Assembly (NCBI GenBank): GCA_016195815.1
Contig: JACPYX010000006.1
Span: 186,001-250,000, forward strand
DNA from: Chloroflexota bacterium
GTDB taxonomy: Bacteria > Chloroflexota > Anaerolineae > Anaerolineales > Villigracilaceae
Length of the DNA stretch: 64,000 bases
Reading direction: 5' to 3'
Shown: positions 7,760-15,130 of the stretch, piece by piece
How the letters are laid out: the number at the start of each line of letters is the position of its first letter
Numbering within the stretch: position 1 is the stretch's first letter
Position numbers and translations under genes: made by a program
Notes under the pieces: model-generated
Told to the model about the DNA's origin: nothing
What the model saw: only the letters and a program-made list of their open reading frames with translations
Database searches by the model: none

Positions 7760-8552
7760 TGAGCGCCGCTAAAAATTCTTCCTGGTTGCGGACGGTTTCC
7801 TTCAATCTCAGTCGTTTGCCCAGGCGGGTAAGTTGGGGCGGGTCAACATATGTTTGCGCCAGGATATTCTCTTGACCAAGCACTTCATTGGCTGTGCCGT
7901 CGAGCAGGACTTGTCCCTGCGAAAGGGCGATGACGCGCTCAAAATTTTCGGCGCAGAAATCAATATCGTGTGTGATCGTGATGACGGTCTTGCCGCGCTT
8001 ACGCAATTCGGCGATGATGTTAGCAATGCGCGCCACGCTCAATGCGTCCTGGCCGGTGGTCGGTTCGTCGAAGATAACAATCTCCGTATCCATCGAGATG
8101 ATGGAGGCCAAAGCGACCATCTTACGCCAGGTCGCAGACAAGTCATAAGGATTGGTTGCGGTCTTATCGCTCAACTCGGTAAGGGCCAACGCGTCTTTGA
8201 CGAGCGCACTCACCTTTTCATCCCCATAACCAAGATTATGCGGTCCAAATGCAACTTCCATGCCGACGGTGCTGGAGAACAATTGCTCATCGGGATTCTG
8301 GAAAACATAACCGACGCGCGCCGCAAGTTTTGCCACAGCTGCCTTCTTCGTATCCCAGCCGCCGATCAATACGGACCCGGAAGTGGGCTGTAGCAACCCA
8401 TTCAGATGCTTCACAAGCGTCGTTTTCCCCGAACCGTTTTGCCCGACCATGGCGACTTGTTCGCCAGGTTTGATGGTCAGTGAAATGCCGCGCAGCGCTT
8501 CCACTCCGCCAGGGTAGGTATAATGCAAATCCTGGATCTCGATCTTTATCAT
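7749..8552 (-). CDS. ecfA2: ECF transporter ATPase, second subunit (EcfA2-like) with degenerate signature
   Basis: This 267-residue ABC ATPase is one of two in the energy-coupling module that drives vitamin or nucleoside uptake. Walker A (GQNGSGKTT, residues 37-45), the Q-loop (VFQNPDEQ, about 83-90), Walker B with catalytic Glu (IVIFDEP, 158-164) and the switch His (ITHD) are intact. The signature normally written LSGGQ is replaced by LSATW at residues 138-142. In an EcfA/EcfA' heterodimer that would disable one of the two composite ATP sites. It begins two bases after ecfA1 ends. Confidence 0.88.
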   Translation of the reverse strand: MIKIEIQDLHYTYPGGVEALRGISLTIKPGEQVAMVGQNGSGKTTLVKHLNGLLQPTSGSVLIGGWDTKKAAVAKLAARVGYVFQNPDEQLFSSTVGMEVAFGPHNLGYGDEKVSALVKDALALTELSDKTATNPYDLSATWRKMVALASIISMDTEIVIFDEPTTGQDALSVARIANIIAELRKRGKTVITITHDIDFCAENFERVIALSQGQVLLDGTANEVLGQENILAQTYVDPPQLTRLGKRLRLKETVRNQEEFLAALKKK

Positions 8553-8554
8553 AG

Positions 8555-9430
8555 TTATTCCCCTCTTTCTTTGGGAGAAGGAGCGGAGGTGAGATTAAAT
8601 CCATCCACAGCTTCCTGCAGGGTGGTCGGTAAATGCAGATGCTTCGGCCATAAATTAAATTTAAGTGCTTCGCGCGCGGCGGATGTATAACGCGAAGTTC
8701 CAAATCCATTTTCGGCCAGCAGATGGGACGTCAGCACATCGGCAGGCACGCCCTGTAAAAGAATTTTGCCATCTTTGAGCGCCACCACCCGGTCGGCAAA
8801 CTCAGCGATCCATTCGACTTTGTGCTCAGCCATGATCACGGTCATGCCGCGTTCGGCCATCTGGCGGATCACGCCGAAGACTTCGCGCGTGCCAATCGGG
8901 TCCATTTGCGAGGTCGGCTCGTCGAGCACCAGTATCTTCGGTTGCATGACCAGGATAGAGGTCAGCGCGACGCGTTGTTGTTGTCCGCCGGAGAGGGAAT
9001 AGGGCGAGCGGTCGGCCAGGTCGCGGATGCCGGTCATGGTCAGGGCTTGATCGACGCGCCGATTCATTTCGTCGCGCGGCACGCCCTGGTTTTCCAATCC
9101 AAATGCGATCTCTTCAAAGACCGTATATTTTGCGCCCGAAATTTGGTTGAACGGATTCTGAAAAGCGAGCCCGACGTTTCGCACCCATTCGTTCAGCGGC
9201 GTTGATTTTAAGTCCACCCCCGCGACTTCAACTTTGCCTTCGAGCTCGCCCTTGAAAAAATGCGGAACGAACCCAGCCAGCGTATAGCACAATGTTGATT
9301 TGCCAGCGCCGTTCGGGCCGATGACCGCGACAAACTCACCTTCCTTCACTTCCAAATTGATGTTGGAAAGGACAGGCGTATGGGTGAGCGGATATTTATA
9401 GGTGACGTTCTGAAGGTTTACGATAGCCAT
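8555..9430 (-). CDS. ecfA1: ECF transporter ATPase, first subunit (EcfA1-like)
   Basis: This 291-residue ATPase has Walker A GPNGAGKST (residues 38-46), an intact LSGGQQQRVA signature, Walker B ILVLDEPTSQMD and a switch His in AEHKVEW. The C-terminal extension of about 60 residues is poorly conserved. Its start lies 13 bases inside the ecfT gene, so the two are translationally coupled. With EcfA2 and EcfT it forms the energising module on the cytoplasmic face of the membrane, which accepts the S component encoded upstream. Confidence 0.88.
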   Translation of the reverse strand: MAIVNLQNVTYKYPLTHTPVLSNINLEVKEGEFVAVIGPNGAGKSTLCYTLAGFVPHFFKGELEGKVEVAGVDLKSTPLNEWVRNVGLAFQNPFNQISGAKYTVFEEIAFGLENQGVPRDEMNRRVDQALTMTGIRDLADRSPYSLSGGQQQRVALTSILVMQPKILVLDEPTSQMDPIGTREVFGVIRQMAERGMTVIMAEHKVEWIAEFADRVVALKDGKILLQGVPADVLTSHLLAENGFGTSRYTSAAREALKFNLWPKHLHLPTTLQEAVDGFNLTSAPSPKERGE

Positions 9431-10197
9431 ATACGGGCCGCAATGACGGCAATGACGAGCAGGATGAGGAACCAGCGGAACATTTTGTCGAAGCGGGTAT
9501 CCGGGATTTCGCGCAGGGATGTCTTGATGCTGGTGGATGTGAAGCCGCGCGCTTCGATAGCGATGGCGCGTTCCTCCACTTCAACCAGCGAGCCAAACAC
9601 CAGCGGTCCGACGAGCGGCACGAGCGCGCCGATGCGGTTGAAGAAACTGCCCTGCGTGTCGAGTCCGCGTGAGCGTTGCGCGGCAATGATGGTTTGGGCC
9701 TTGGCCTGCATCTGCGGGATGATCTGGATGGTTGAAATAATAACGTAAGCGAACTGGCTGGGCAGGCCGCGGCGGGTCAGGTCGCTCATCAATTCGCTGG
9801 GATGGGTGGTGAGCAGAAAGAGAGTGAAGGATGAGACCATTACAAAAATGCGTGAGGCATTTGTAAAGGCGAACATCAGGCTTTCCTGCGTAATGTCGAG
9901 GAACCAGAATTTAAAGATCACTTTTACCCCGATGGGCTGGAAGAAGGATTGCATCAAAAAAAGAAACCCGGCTGCGGGCAGAATAAGCCGCAATGCTGCG
10001 CCAAAATATTCGCGTTGTACTTTCCCAATAAAACTGAGCGGAATAATTGCAAACAGAACAAAGAACGAAGGTGTCCAATACCAGGGACTCAAAAAGGCAG
10101 CGAAAACCAAACCGAAGGCCAGGGTCAGCTTGGTCAGCGGGTTGAGATGATGCAAGAAGCTTTCGCGTTTGACGTAAAAGGAGAGGCGCTCGCGCAT
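9418..10197 (-). CDS. ecfT: ECF transporter transmembrane coupling protein EcfT
   Basis: This 259-residue integral membrane protein links the ATPases to the S component. The CbiQ/EcfT pattern is clear: HHLNPLTKL near the N-terminus, several helices, then two cytoplasmic coupling helices with Ala-Arg-Gly type motifs (AAQRSRGLD and AIEARGF). The start ATG 10197 has no obvious ribosome site. A perfect 34-base palindrome separates it from the S-component gene, which may reduce read-through or set the ratio between S and the coupling module. Confidence 0.88.
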   Translation of the reverse strand: MRERLSFYVKRESFLHHLNPLTKLTLAFGLVFAAFLSPWYWTPSFFVLFAIIPLSFIGKVQREYFGAALRLILPAAGFLFLMQSFFQPIGVKVIFKFWFLDITQESLMFAFTNASRIFVMVSSFTLFLLTTHPSELMSDLTRRGLPSQFAYVIISTIQIIPQMQAKAQTIIAAQRSRGLDTQGSFFNRIGALVPLVGPLVFGSLVEVEERAIAIEARGFTSTSIKTSLREIPDTRFDKMFRWFLILLVIAVIAARIWLS

Positions 10198-10210
10198 GTG
10201 ATTGGGTTAA

Positions 10211-10244
10211 GAGGCCAGGCTTCTTTCGAAAGAAGCCTGGCCTC
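10211..10244. terminator. Perfect 34-base palindrome between S component and EcfT genes
   Basis: 17+17 bases of exact self-complementarity (10211-10227 with 10228-10244). On the minus strand it lies after the S-component stop and before ecfT, with few T residues downstream, so it could be a partial terminator or an RNA processing/stability element. Confidence 0.7.
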
Positions 10245-10257
10245 TTTTATAGATTTA

Positions 10258-10950
10258 CTATCCGAGGATCTTAACCAGAACGAAGGCTGCGATCAATACC
10301 AGGAGAATCACGATGCCGACGGCGATGAACAACTGGGTTCGTTCGGCGCCTTGTTCAATCTCCACATTCTCAGGGCGCGGGAAGCGCGCCAGAAAACGGC
10401 TGGAGAGTCCCTGAATGATGGCGAAGGCCAGCAGGGAGGTCGAGATCTTGTCCACCGGTTCGACCAGGAAGTTGGTGCTGAATACTGATTGGAATACACC
10501 CTGCCCCGTCTGAAGCAGGTAAGCCGTAATGAATGATGAGCCGCTGGCGGTGATGCCGCCATAAATATAGACAGCAATCGGCGTGGAAACGATTGCGGCA
10601 GTCAAGGCTATCAGGAAGCCGGCGATAAGAACTTTCCACCAGGTTTTGAAAAGGCCGCCCTTGGCGCAGAAGCCCGCCACCAGGCCGATGAAGAAGGCAA
10701 CAGGCCACCAGGGCAGGGCGTTCGGGTCAATCAATAGGCCCCAGATGGTGTTTGAGAGAGCACCGGTCAACGCACCAGCCCATGGACCGCCGATAACCGC
10801 TACCAGTACGGTGCCGATCGAATCCAGGTAAATAGGCAGTTTGAGAATGACGACAATCTGGCCCATTACGATATTGATGGCGATTGCGACCGGGATGAGC
10901 ACCCAGATCATGGTGTTGAAATCTTTCTTTATATCCTCGAAGAATTTCAT
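10258..10950 (-). CDS. ECF transporter substrate-specific (S) component
   Basis: This 230-residue protein with about six membrane helices binds the imported substrate. An N-terminal KDFNT helix is followed by LPIYLDSIGTVLVAVIGGP and WAGALTGALSN, a pattern of S components in the same superfamily as vitamin and queuosine transporters. ATG 10950 was chosen for its AGGAG; an earlier ATG at 10992 has none. The neighbours encode a nucleoside hydrolase, a ribokinase and a YhhQ-type transporter, so a nucleoside or queuosine/queuine substrate is the best inference. Specificity cannot be read from the sequence itself. Confidence 0.8.
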   Translation of the reverse strand: MKFFEDIKKDFNTMIWVLIPVAIAINIVMGQIVVILKLPIYLDSIGTVLVAVIGGPWAGALTGALSNTIWGLLIDPNALPWWPVAFFIGLVAGFCAKGGLFKTWWKVLIAGFLIALTAAIVSTPIAVYIYGGITASGSSFITAYLLQTGQGVFQSVFSTNFLVEPVDKISTSLLAFAIIQGLSSRFLARFPRPENVEIEQGAERTQLFIAVGIVILLVLIAAFVLVKILG

Positions 10951-10985
10951 TTTACACTCTCCTTTTTTATGAATTGGACAAAATA

Positions 10986-11048
10986 AACGCATCGAACCGG
11001 ACGAGAGACTGGTTACCGTTTCGCGGCACCTCCTGTGGTGTGATGCTC
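10986..11048 (-). promoter_or_regulatory. Possible structured leader upstream of the ECF S-component gene
   Basis: On the minus strand an outer GCATC/GATGC pairing could enclose three small hairpins (CACC/GGTG, CCG/CGG, AACC/GGTT) within about 60 bases, forming a multi-branch fold. It contains an AGGAGG not followed by a convincing frame. It does not match any riboswitch consensus I know, so this is only a candidate. Confidence 0.25.
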
Positions 11049-11069
11049 TTTCGGGGCTAAGCCCCGAAA
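11049..11069 (-). terminator. Hairpin at the stop of the nucleoside hydrolase gene
   Basis: Nine-bp stem (11049-11057 with 11061-11069); the stop codon is at the start of the loop. It may partly separate the hydrolase from the S-component gene. Confidence 0.5.
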
Positions 11070-12028
11070 AGAGACAGGCTCAATTTTTCCATCCGTTCAA
11101 GAAATAATTCGATAAAATCTCTGGCACGGACTCCCAGCGCGACCTTCATATTGGCAGGCTTCTTCGTCATCTTGTAAAAATCGGCGAACGTGTTGCCCAT
11201 TGAAACGCCGCCGGAAATGTCAACGTCAATAAAATGTTCCTCATAATCGCACAACTCGGGGGCAAATGTCAAGGCCAGCGCCAGAGGATCATTGATGATG
11301 CACCCGTCGATTTTTTGATACTCATCATGGAATTCCATATAAAAGCGCGTTGAATCGGCGATGAAGGTTGGAATGGGAGATTTGATCTTTTGCAGCCGCG
11401 CCACATCCTGCCCTGTCAACGCGCATTGATAAGTCACATCCAGCGGCACAAGCGTCATCGGCATTCCGCTGTGAAAGACAACATGCGCGGCGTGCGGGTC
11501 CACATAAACATTGAACTCTGCTTGCGGTGTGGTGTTGCCTTCATGCCGGATCGCACCGCCCATGATAATAACATCCCTGACCGCCTGAACGATGCGCGGC
11601 TCTTTGCGGATCGCCACTGCCAAATTTGTAAGCGGGCCAATGCAGACCAGCGTAATTTCGCCCGGCGCAGACATGATCTTCTCGATCAGAAATTCAACAC
11701 CGTGTTGATGAACCGGCCTGGTCTGCGGCGCGGGAAGTTGGGCATAGCCTAAACCGTTATCGCCATGCGTTTCGGGTGCAAGCAATGAAGGTTGTACGAG
11801 CGGCAATTCAAACCCGCGTGATACAGGAATCTGCGCGGCCTTTGCCAATTCCAAAACTGAAAGCGTGTTGGTCAGCGCCTGGTCTACGGAGCAATTTCCG
11901 TGTACCACGCTGATGCCCTCTATTTTAATTTCGGGGGAAGCTAACGCAAGTAAGATCGCGAGCGCGTCGTCAATGCCGGGGTCGGTGTCGAAGAGAATGC
12001 GTTTTGGATTCATAGGCTGTGATGTCAT
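11057..12028 (-). CDS. Inosine/uridine-preferring nucleoside hydrolase family protein
   Basis: This 323-residue protein cleaves the N-glycosidic bond of a ribonucleoside to free base and ribose. The DTDPGIDDALA motif near the N-terminus provides the calcium-binding aspartates, VDPHAAHVV and a late IINDPLALALTF segment with its Asp complete the site. I chose ATG 12028 (or 12013). The frame extends further upstream only because it runs through a repeat element and into the ribokinase gene. The family includes a dedicated queuosine nucleosidase as well as ordinary purine/pyrimidine hydrolases. With ribokinase next to it, released ribose could enter central metabolism. Confidence 0.88.
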   Translation of the reverse strand: MTSQPMNPKRILFDTDPGIDDALAILLALASPEIKIEGISVVHGNCSVDQALTNTLSVLELAKAAQIPVSRGFELPLVQPSLLAPETHGDNGLGYAQLPAPQTRPVHQHGVEFLIEKIMSAPGEITLVCIGPLTNLAVAIRKEPRIVQAVRDVIIMGGAIRHEGNTTPQAEFNVYVDPHAAHVVFHSGMPMTLVPLDVTYQCALTGQDVARLQKIKSPIPTFIADSTRFYMEFHDEYQKIDGCIINDPLALALTFAPELCDYEEHFIDVDISGGVSMGNTFADFYKMTKKPANMKVALGVRARDFIELFLERMEKLSLSLFGA

Positions 12029-12096
12029 TGCCTGCACTGAGCCGCAACTGAAAGGCGCAGTCACTTCGCAGGCACATGTACGAGGGCATTTTCCCC

Positions 12097-12165
12097 GAAG
12101 CAATCTCCTAGCGAAATGGGAGATTGCTTCGTCGTCGCTGTGCGCCTGCTCGCAACGACATAAAC
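12097..12165. repeat. REP-like element at the ribokinase/nucleoside hydrolase junction
   Basis: A 12-bp stem (12097-12108 with 12119-12130) carrying the gaagcaatctcc word, then a ctcgcaacgac end. The same words occur at 42068-42152 and, more degenerate, at 63336-63422. It supplies the last ~18 codons of the ribokinase gene. Confidence 0.75.
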
Positions 12166-13082
12166 TTTGAAACTTCATCCGCCGCTGGCAGCGATGGCTG
12201 TGCGCCAAACTTGGTCACGGCCAGCGCCCCGCAGGCAGAAGCATATTGTACGGCATCTTCGAGTGATTGACCATCCAGCAATGCGATTGCAAGCCCGCCG
12301 ATAAAAGCGTCGCCCGCCGCGGTTGTGTCAACCACATTTACTTTGAAAGGCAGGATGTGCCGCGCGCCGTCTTTGTTGACGATCAGCGCGCCGTTCGCGC
12401 CGAGTGTGACGATGACATTCTGCGCGCCGCGTGTGACGAGTGAGCGGGCGGCCGTTTCGGCGCTTTTAACATCGCTGACGGGTTGTCCCGCCGAAGGCGC
12501 AAGTGTTCTCCCTGCCAACAGACTCAATTCCGTTTCATTGGGCAAAATAAAATCGGCCAGCGTAATTAATTCATCTGGAATTTCTTTCGCCGGCGCGGGA
12601 TTAAGCAAAACGCGCAGTCCGTTTTGTTTGGCGAGTCGGGCGGCGTGCAAAACCGTCTCGGTTGGAATCTCTAATTGAAGCAGGAGCAGTTTTGCGTCCG
12701 AGAATGAAGCGGGCTCCACATCCGCAGGTTTGACGTTTGCATTCGCGCCCGGCGAGAGGACGATGCTGTTCTGCCCATGCGAGTCCACCGCGATGATGGC
12801 GGTGCCGGTCGCGGCAGATGCGTCGTAAGTAACGCGGGTTGCGTCCACATGATTTTGTTTCAGGTTTTCGATCAGGCTGGCGCCGAAAGAGTCTGCGCCC
12901 ACGCGTCCGATCATGGCAACGTCCGCACCGAGGCGGGCTGCGGCCACAGCCTGGTTAGCGCCCTTGCCGCCGGGAATCGTTACGAGGTCCGAACCTTGAA
13001 GCGTTTCGCCCGGCGCAGGAAAGCGCGGGACGCGCACGACCAGGTCTGCGTTTATGCTTCCGATGACGAGGATGTCGGCCAT
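12108..13082 (-). CDS. rbsK: Ribokinase (PfkB family)
   Basis: This 324-residue kinase phosphorylates ribose at O5. Family motifs are present: GSINADLV at the start, GGKGANQAVAAARLGA near residue 38, NPAPA, an NETE motif, and the catalytic DTTAAGDAF near residue 250 (the usual DTTGAGDAF with Gly replaced by Ala). The last about 18 residues (Arg-rich, after SKF) are encoded by a REP-like element, so the native C-terminus has been replaced or extended. It lies between the YhhQ gene and the nucleoside hydrolase in the same direction, which fits use of ribose released by that hydrolase. Confidence 0.88.
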   Translation of the reverse strand: MADILVIGSINADLVVRVPRFPAPGETLQGSDLVTIPGGKGANQAVAAARLGADVAMIGRVGADSFGASLIENLKQNHVDATRVTYDASAATGTAIIAVDSHGQNSIVLSPGANANVKPADVEPASFSDAKLLLLQLEIPTETVLHAARLAKQNGLRVLLNPAPAKEIPDELITLADFILPNETELSLLAGRTLAPSAGQPVSDVKSAETAARSLVTRGAQNVIVTLGANGALIVNKDGARHILPFKVNVVDTTAAGDAFIGGLAIALLDGQSLEDAVQYASACGALAVTKFGAQPSLPAADEVSKFMSLRAGAQRRRSNLPFR

Positions 13083-13086
13083 GAGT

Positions 13087-13806
13087 TTATTGTACAGCGA
13101 AGGGATTGAAATTGGTGTCGCGGTCGTAATAATCTTCGTCCTCGGCGCGCTTGAGGAATGCCACGACCCAATACGTGACCGGCGTCATGGCGGCTTCGAC
13201 AGCCACTTTGAAAAAATAATTTGTCAGCGTGAGCGTGGCGAACAGGCTCCACGGAAACACGCCGAAAAGCGAGGCGATAAAAACGAACGCGGCTGAATCA
13301 ACCAACTCACCGACGATGGTGCTTCCGATGGTGCGCGTCCACAGCCAACGGCCGCTGGTAAGGATTTTCATTTTGGCGAGCACGAACGAATTGCTGAATT
13401 CGCCCGCCCAATATGCGGACAGGCTGGCGATCACAATACCGCCGCTGCTTATGCTTCCGAGAATTGCCTTGTAAGCCGTGTCGCCGGCGTATCCCTGCCA
13501 TGTAGATTCGCCGGGCAAAATGCTGACGACCCACAGCGTGACGGCTGTCAGTGCGAGACACAGAAAGCCAGTCCAAATGACGCGGCGCGAATTTTTATAG
13601 CCGTAGACTTCGGTGAGAATGTCGCCGAAAATATAACTGGCGGGGAAGAGGATCGTGCCGGCATCGAAAGCCATCGGAACGCTGAACACCTTGAAGCCGA
13701 GATCAACTATTTTTGCCGAAGAAGCGATATTGCTGACGATCAGCACCGTCACGAAGATGGCCGTGACCGTTGTGAAATGCCTGTAGATTCTTAGGCCGTC
13801 TTTCAT
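13087..13806 (-). CDS. yhhQ: Queuosine-precursor transporter, YhhQ/VUT family
   Basis: This 239-residue membrane protein has the DUF165/VUT pattern: SNIASSAKIVDL at the first helix, DAGTILFPASYIFGDILTEVYGY, a WAGEFSNSFVLAKMK segment and TIGSTIVGELVDSAAF. YhhQ of E. coli imports preQ0 and preQ1 for queuosine tRNA modification, and other members import queuine. ATG 13806 has AGGAG at good spacing; the longer frame lacks it. It ends four bases before rbsK. Its place in one operon with an ECF transporter and a nucleoside hydrolase supports a base/nucleoside salvage role. Confidence 0.85.
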   Translation of the reverse strand: MKDGLRIYRHFTTVTAIFVTVLIVSNIASSAKIVDLGFKVFSVPMAFDAGTILFPASYIFGDILTEVYGYKNSRRVIWTGFLCLALTAVTLWVVSILPGESTWQGYAGDTAYKAILGSISSGGIVIASLSAYWAGEFSNSFVLAKMKILTSGRWLWTRTIGSTIVGELVDSAAFVFIASLFGVFPWSLFATLTLTNYFFKVAVEAAMTPVTYWVVAFLKRAEDEDYYDRDTNFNPFAVQ

Positions 13807-13825
13807 GTCAAATTCTCCTGGGAGT

Positions 13826-14782
13826 TTAACTTTGTTCCGCCAATAAAGGTGCGCGGCTTTTTTCACCGACGCGCAACAAAACGACTCCCGCGAAAAGGAT
13901 CAAACTGCCGACCAGTTGTATCCCCGTTAATAATTCTCTGAACAGGAAAAATGCCCAGATGGCAGTGAGCGCGGGTTCCAGCGTGGCTATTAGATTTGCG
14001 GCAGTTGGCGGAAGATAGCGCAGGCTTAAGGTGTAGAGGCCGAAGCCGCCCAATGTCGGCGCGACGCCGAGGAAGAAAAGAATGCCCCAGCCGCCGACAG
14101 AACTTCCAAGCCACATCAAATCTGCCAGCGCGAATTTTCCGGCAAAGGAATTGGCGCCAATGTTGAAGAGAAATAAAAAGATTGCCGCCGCGGAAAAACT
14201 GTAAAGCATGGCGGTCCATGAATCGATTGATTTATCCGAAGCATATTTGCCTTCAAGGTTATAGATGGCGAAGAATAGACCGGTCAGCAGGCCGAAGATG
14301 ATTCCGGCCGGGTTGAGTTTCCATGCCGCCGGGTCGATCGCGCCGGAGACGAGAATTGTTCCGAACAGGCTCAAAACAATGGAGAGTATTTTCACGCCGC
14401 TGAATTGTTCTTTGAAGATCAAGCGGCTCAGGATGGCGGTCATGGCGGGCGAACTGAAAGCCAGCACGGTCGCCACTGCCGCGCCGTTGTACTGCACGGA
14501 GAAGGTCCACATGGAATTGAAGACTGCCAGCGTCAGGCCGTACAGGATCATGAACGGCCAATGAGTTTGTCGAAGTTGGAAGCGCGCGCGGCTGAAGAGC
14601 AAGAGTCCAACCAGCATACCAAACGAAACGAACAGGTCGCGCCAGAAAGCCAGCACGAGCGATGGCAGTTGGTAATTCCTGCTCAGGTAGCTGATGATGA
14701 TTCCGGTGGTTGACCATAACATGGTCGCGGTGAGGGCGATGAAATAGCCGCGAGAAAAATTTTGAGCAGATGTTTTTTGCAT
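13826..14782 (-). CDS. EamA-type (DMT superfamily) transporter
   Basis: This 318-residue protein has ten predicted membrane helices formed by two EamA repeats. Typical segments are ALTATMLWSTTGIIISYL at the start, FSSPAMTAILSRLIFKE near the end of the first repeat and ATLEPALTAIWAFFLFRE near the end of the second. Members usually export amino acids, nucleosides or drugs; the substrate here is unknown. ATG 14782 was preferred over an upstream TTG because AAAGG precedes it. It heads the minus-strand salvage operon, about 20 bases upstream of yhhQ. Confidence 0.8.
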   Translation of the reverse strand: MQKTSAQNFSRGYFIALTATMLWSTTGIIISYLSRNYQLPSLVLAFWRDLFVSFGMLVGLLLFSRARFQLRQTHWPFMILYGLTLAVFNSMWTFSVQYNGAAVATVLAFSSPAMTAILSRLIFKEQFSGVKILSIVLSLFGTILVSGAIDPAAWKLNPAGIIFGLLTGLFFAIYNLEGKYASDKSIDSWTAMLYSFSAAAIFLFLFNIGANSFAGKFALADLMWLGSSVGGWGILFFLGVAPTLGGFGLYTLSLRYLPPTAANLIATLEPALTAIWAFFLFRELLTGIQLVGSLILFAGVVLLRVGEKSRAPLLAEQS

Positions 14783-14811
14783 ATCAGCCTTTACTGTTGA
14801 GAATGCCGACA

Positions 14812-14840
14812 AAAAAATAAGTCCGTCAACGATGACGGAC
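14812..14840 (-). terminator. Intrinsic terminator of the tRNA-Glu gene
   Basis: Eight-bp stem (14821-14828 with 14833-14840), followed on the minus strand by TTATTTTTTT. A textbook Rho-independent terminator directly after the tRNA. Confidence 0.85.
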
Positions 14841-14844
14841 TTTG

Positions 14845-14917
14845 TGCCCCCATGGGGATTCGAACCCCAGTTTGGGCCTTGAGAGGGCCCCGTCCTAGGC
14901 CTCTAGACGATGGGGGC
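14845..14917 (-). tRNA. tRNA-Glu (anticodon CTC)
   Basis: The 7-bp acceptor stem (GCCCCCA with TGGGGGC), a D arm resembling bacterial tRNA-Glu (TCGTCTAGAGGCCTAGGAC), anticodon loop CTCTCAA between a 5-bp stem of GGGCC/GGCCC type and a T arm with GGTTCGAATC are all present. The CCA end is not encoded. It has its own promoter and terminator. Confidence 0.95.
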
Positions 14918-14995
14918 ATGAAACTTCAGCATCGCTGACTCATATCGGCGATGCGATGTGTGGCGGCGTGAGGCCACCCACATCGAGCGGGCAAG

Positions 14996-15024
14996 ATTGT
15001 ATCATTGGCGTGTTCAACCGTCAA
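14996..15024 (-). promoter_or_regulatory. Promoter of tRNA-Glu
   Basis: On the minus strand TTGACG (15024-15019) and TACAAT (15001-14996) are separated by 17 bases. About 80 bases of leader follow before the tRNA. Confidence 0.7.
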
Positions 15025-15130
15025 ATATTGGGATTGCTCTCTTGCATAATGATAAAATTTGTTGATAATTGGCTCTCGTAAAGCGGGAGGAAATAATGTG
15101 TATTGCGAGTTGGAAAGAATGGGAGCAAAC

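Noticed and set aside
12029-12208. N-terminal extension of the nucleoside hydrolase to 383 residues
   Set aside because: The extra residues come from the REP-like element and the end of rbsK; the family starts just before DTDPG.
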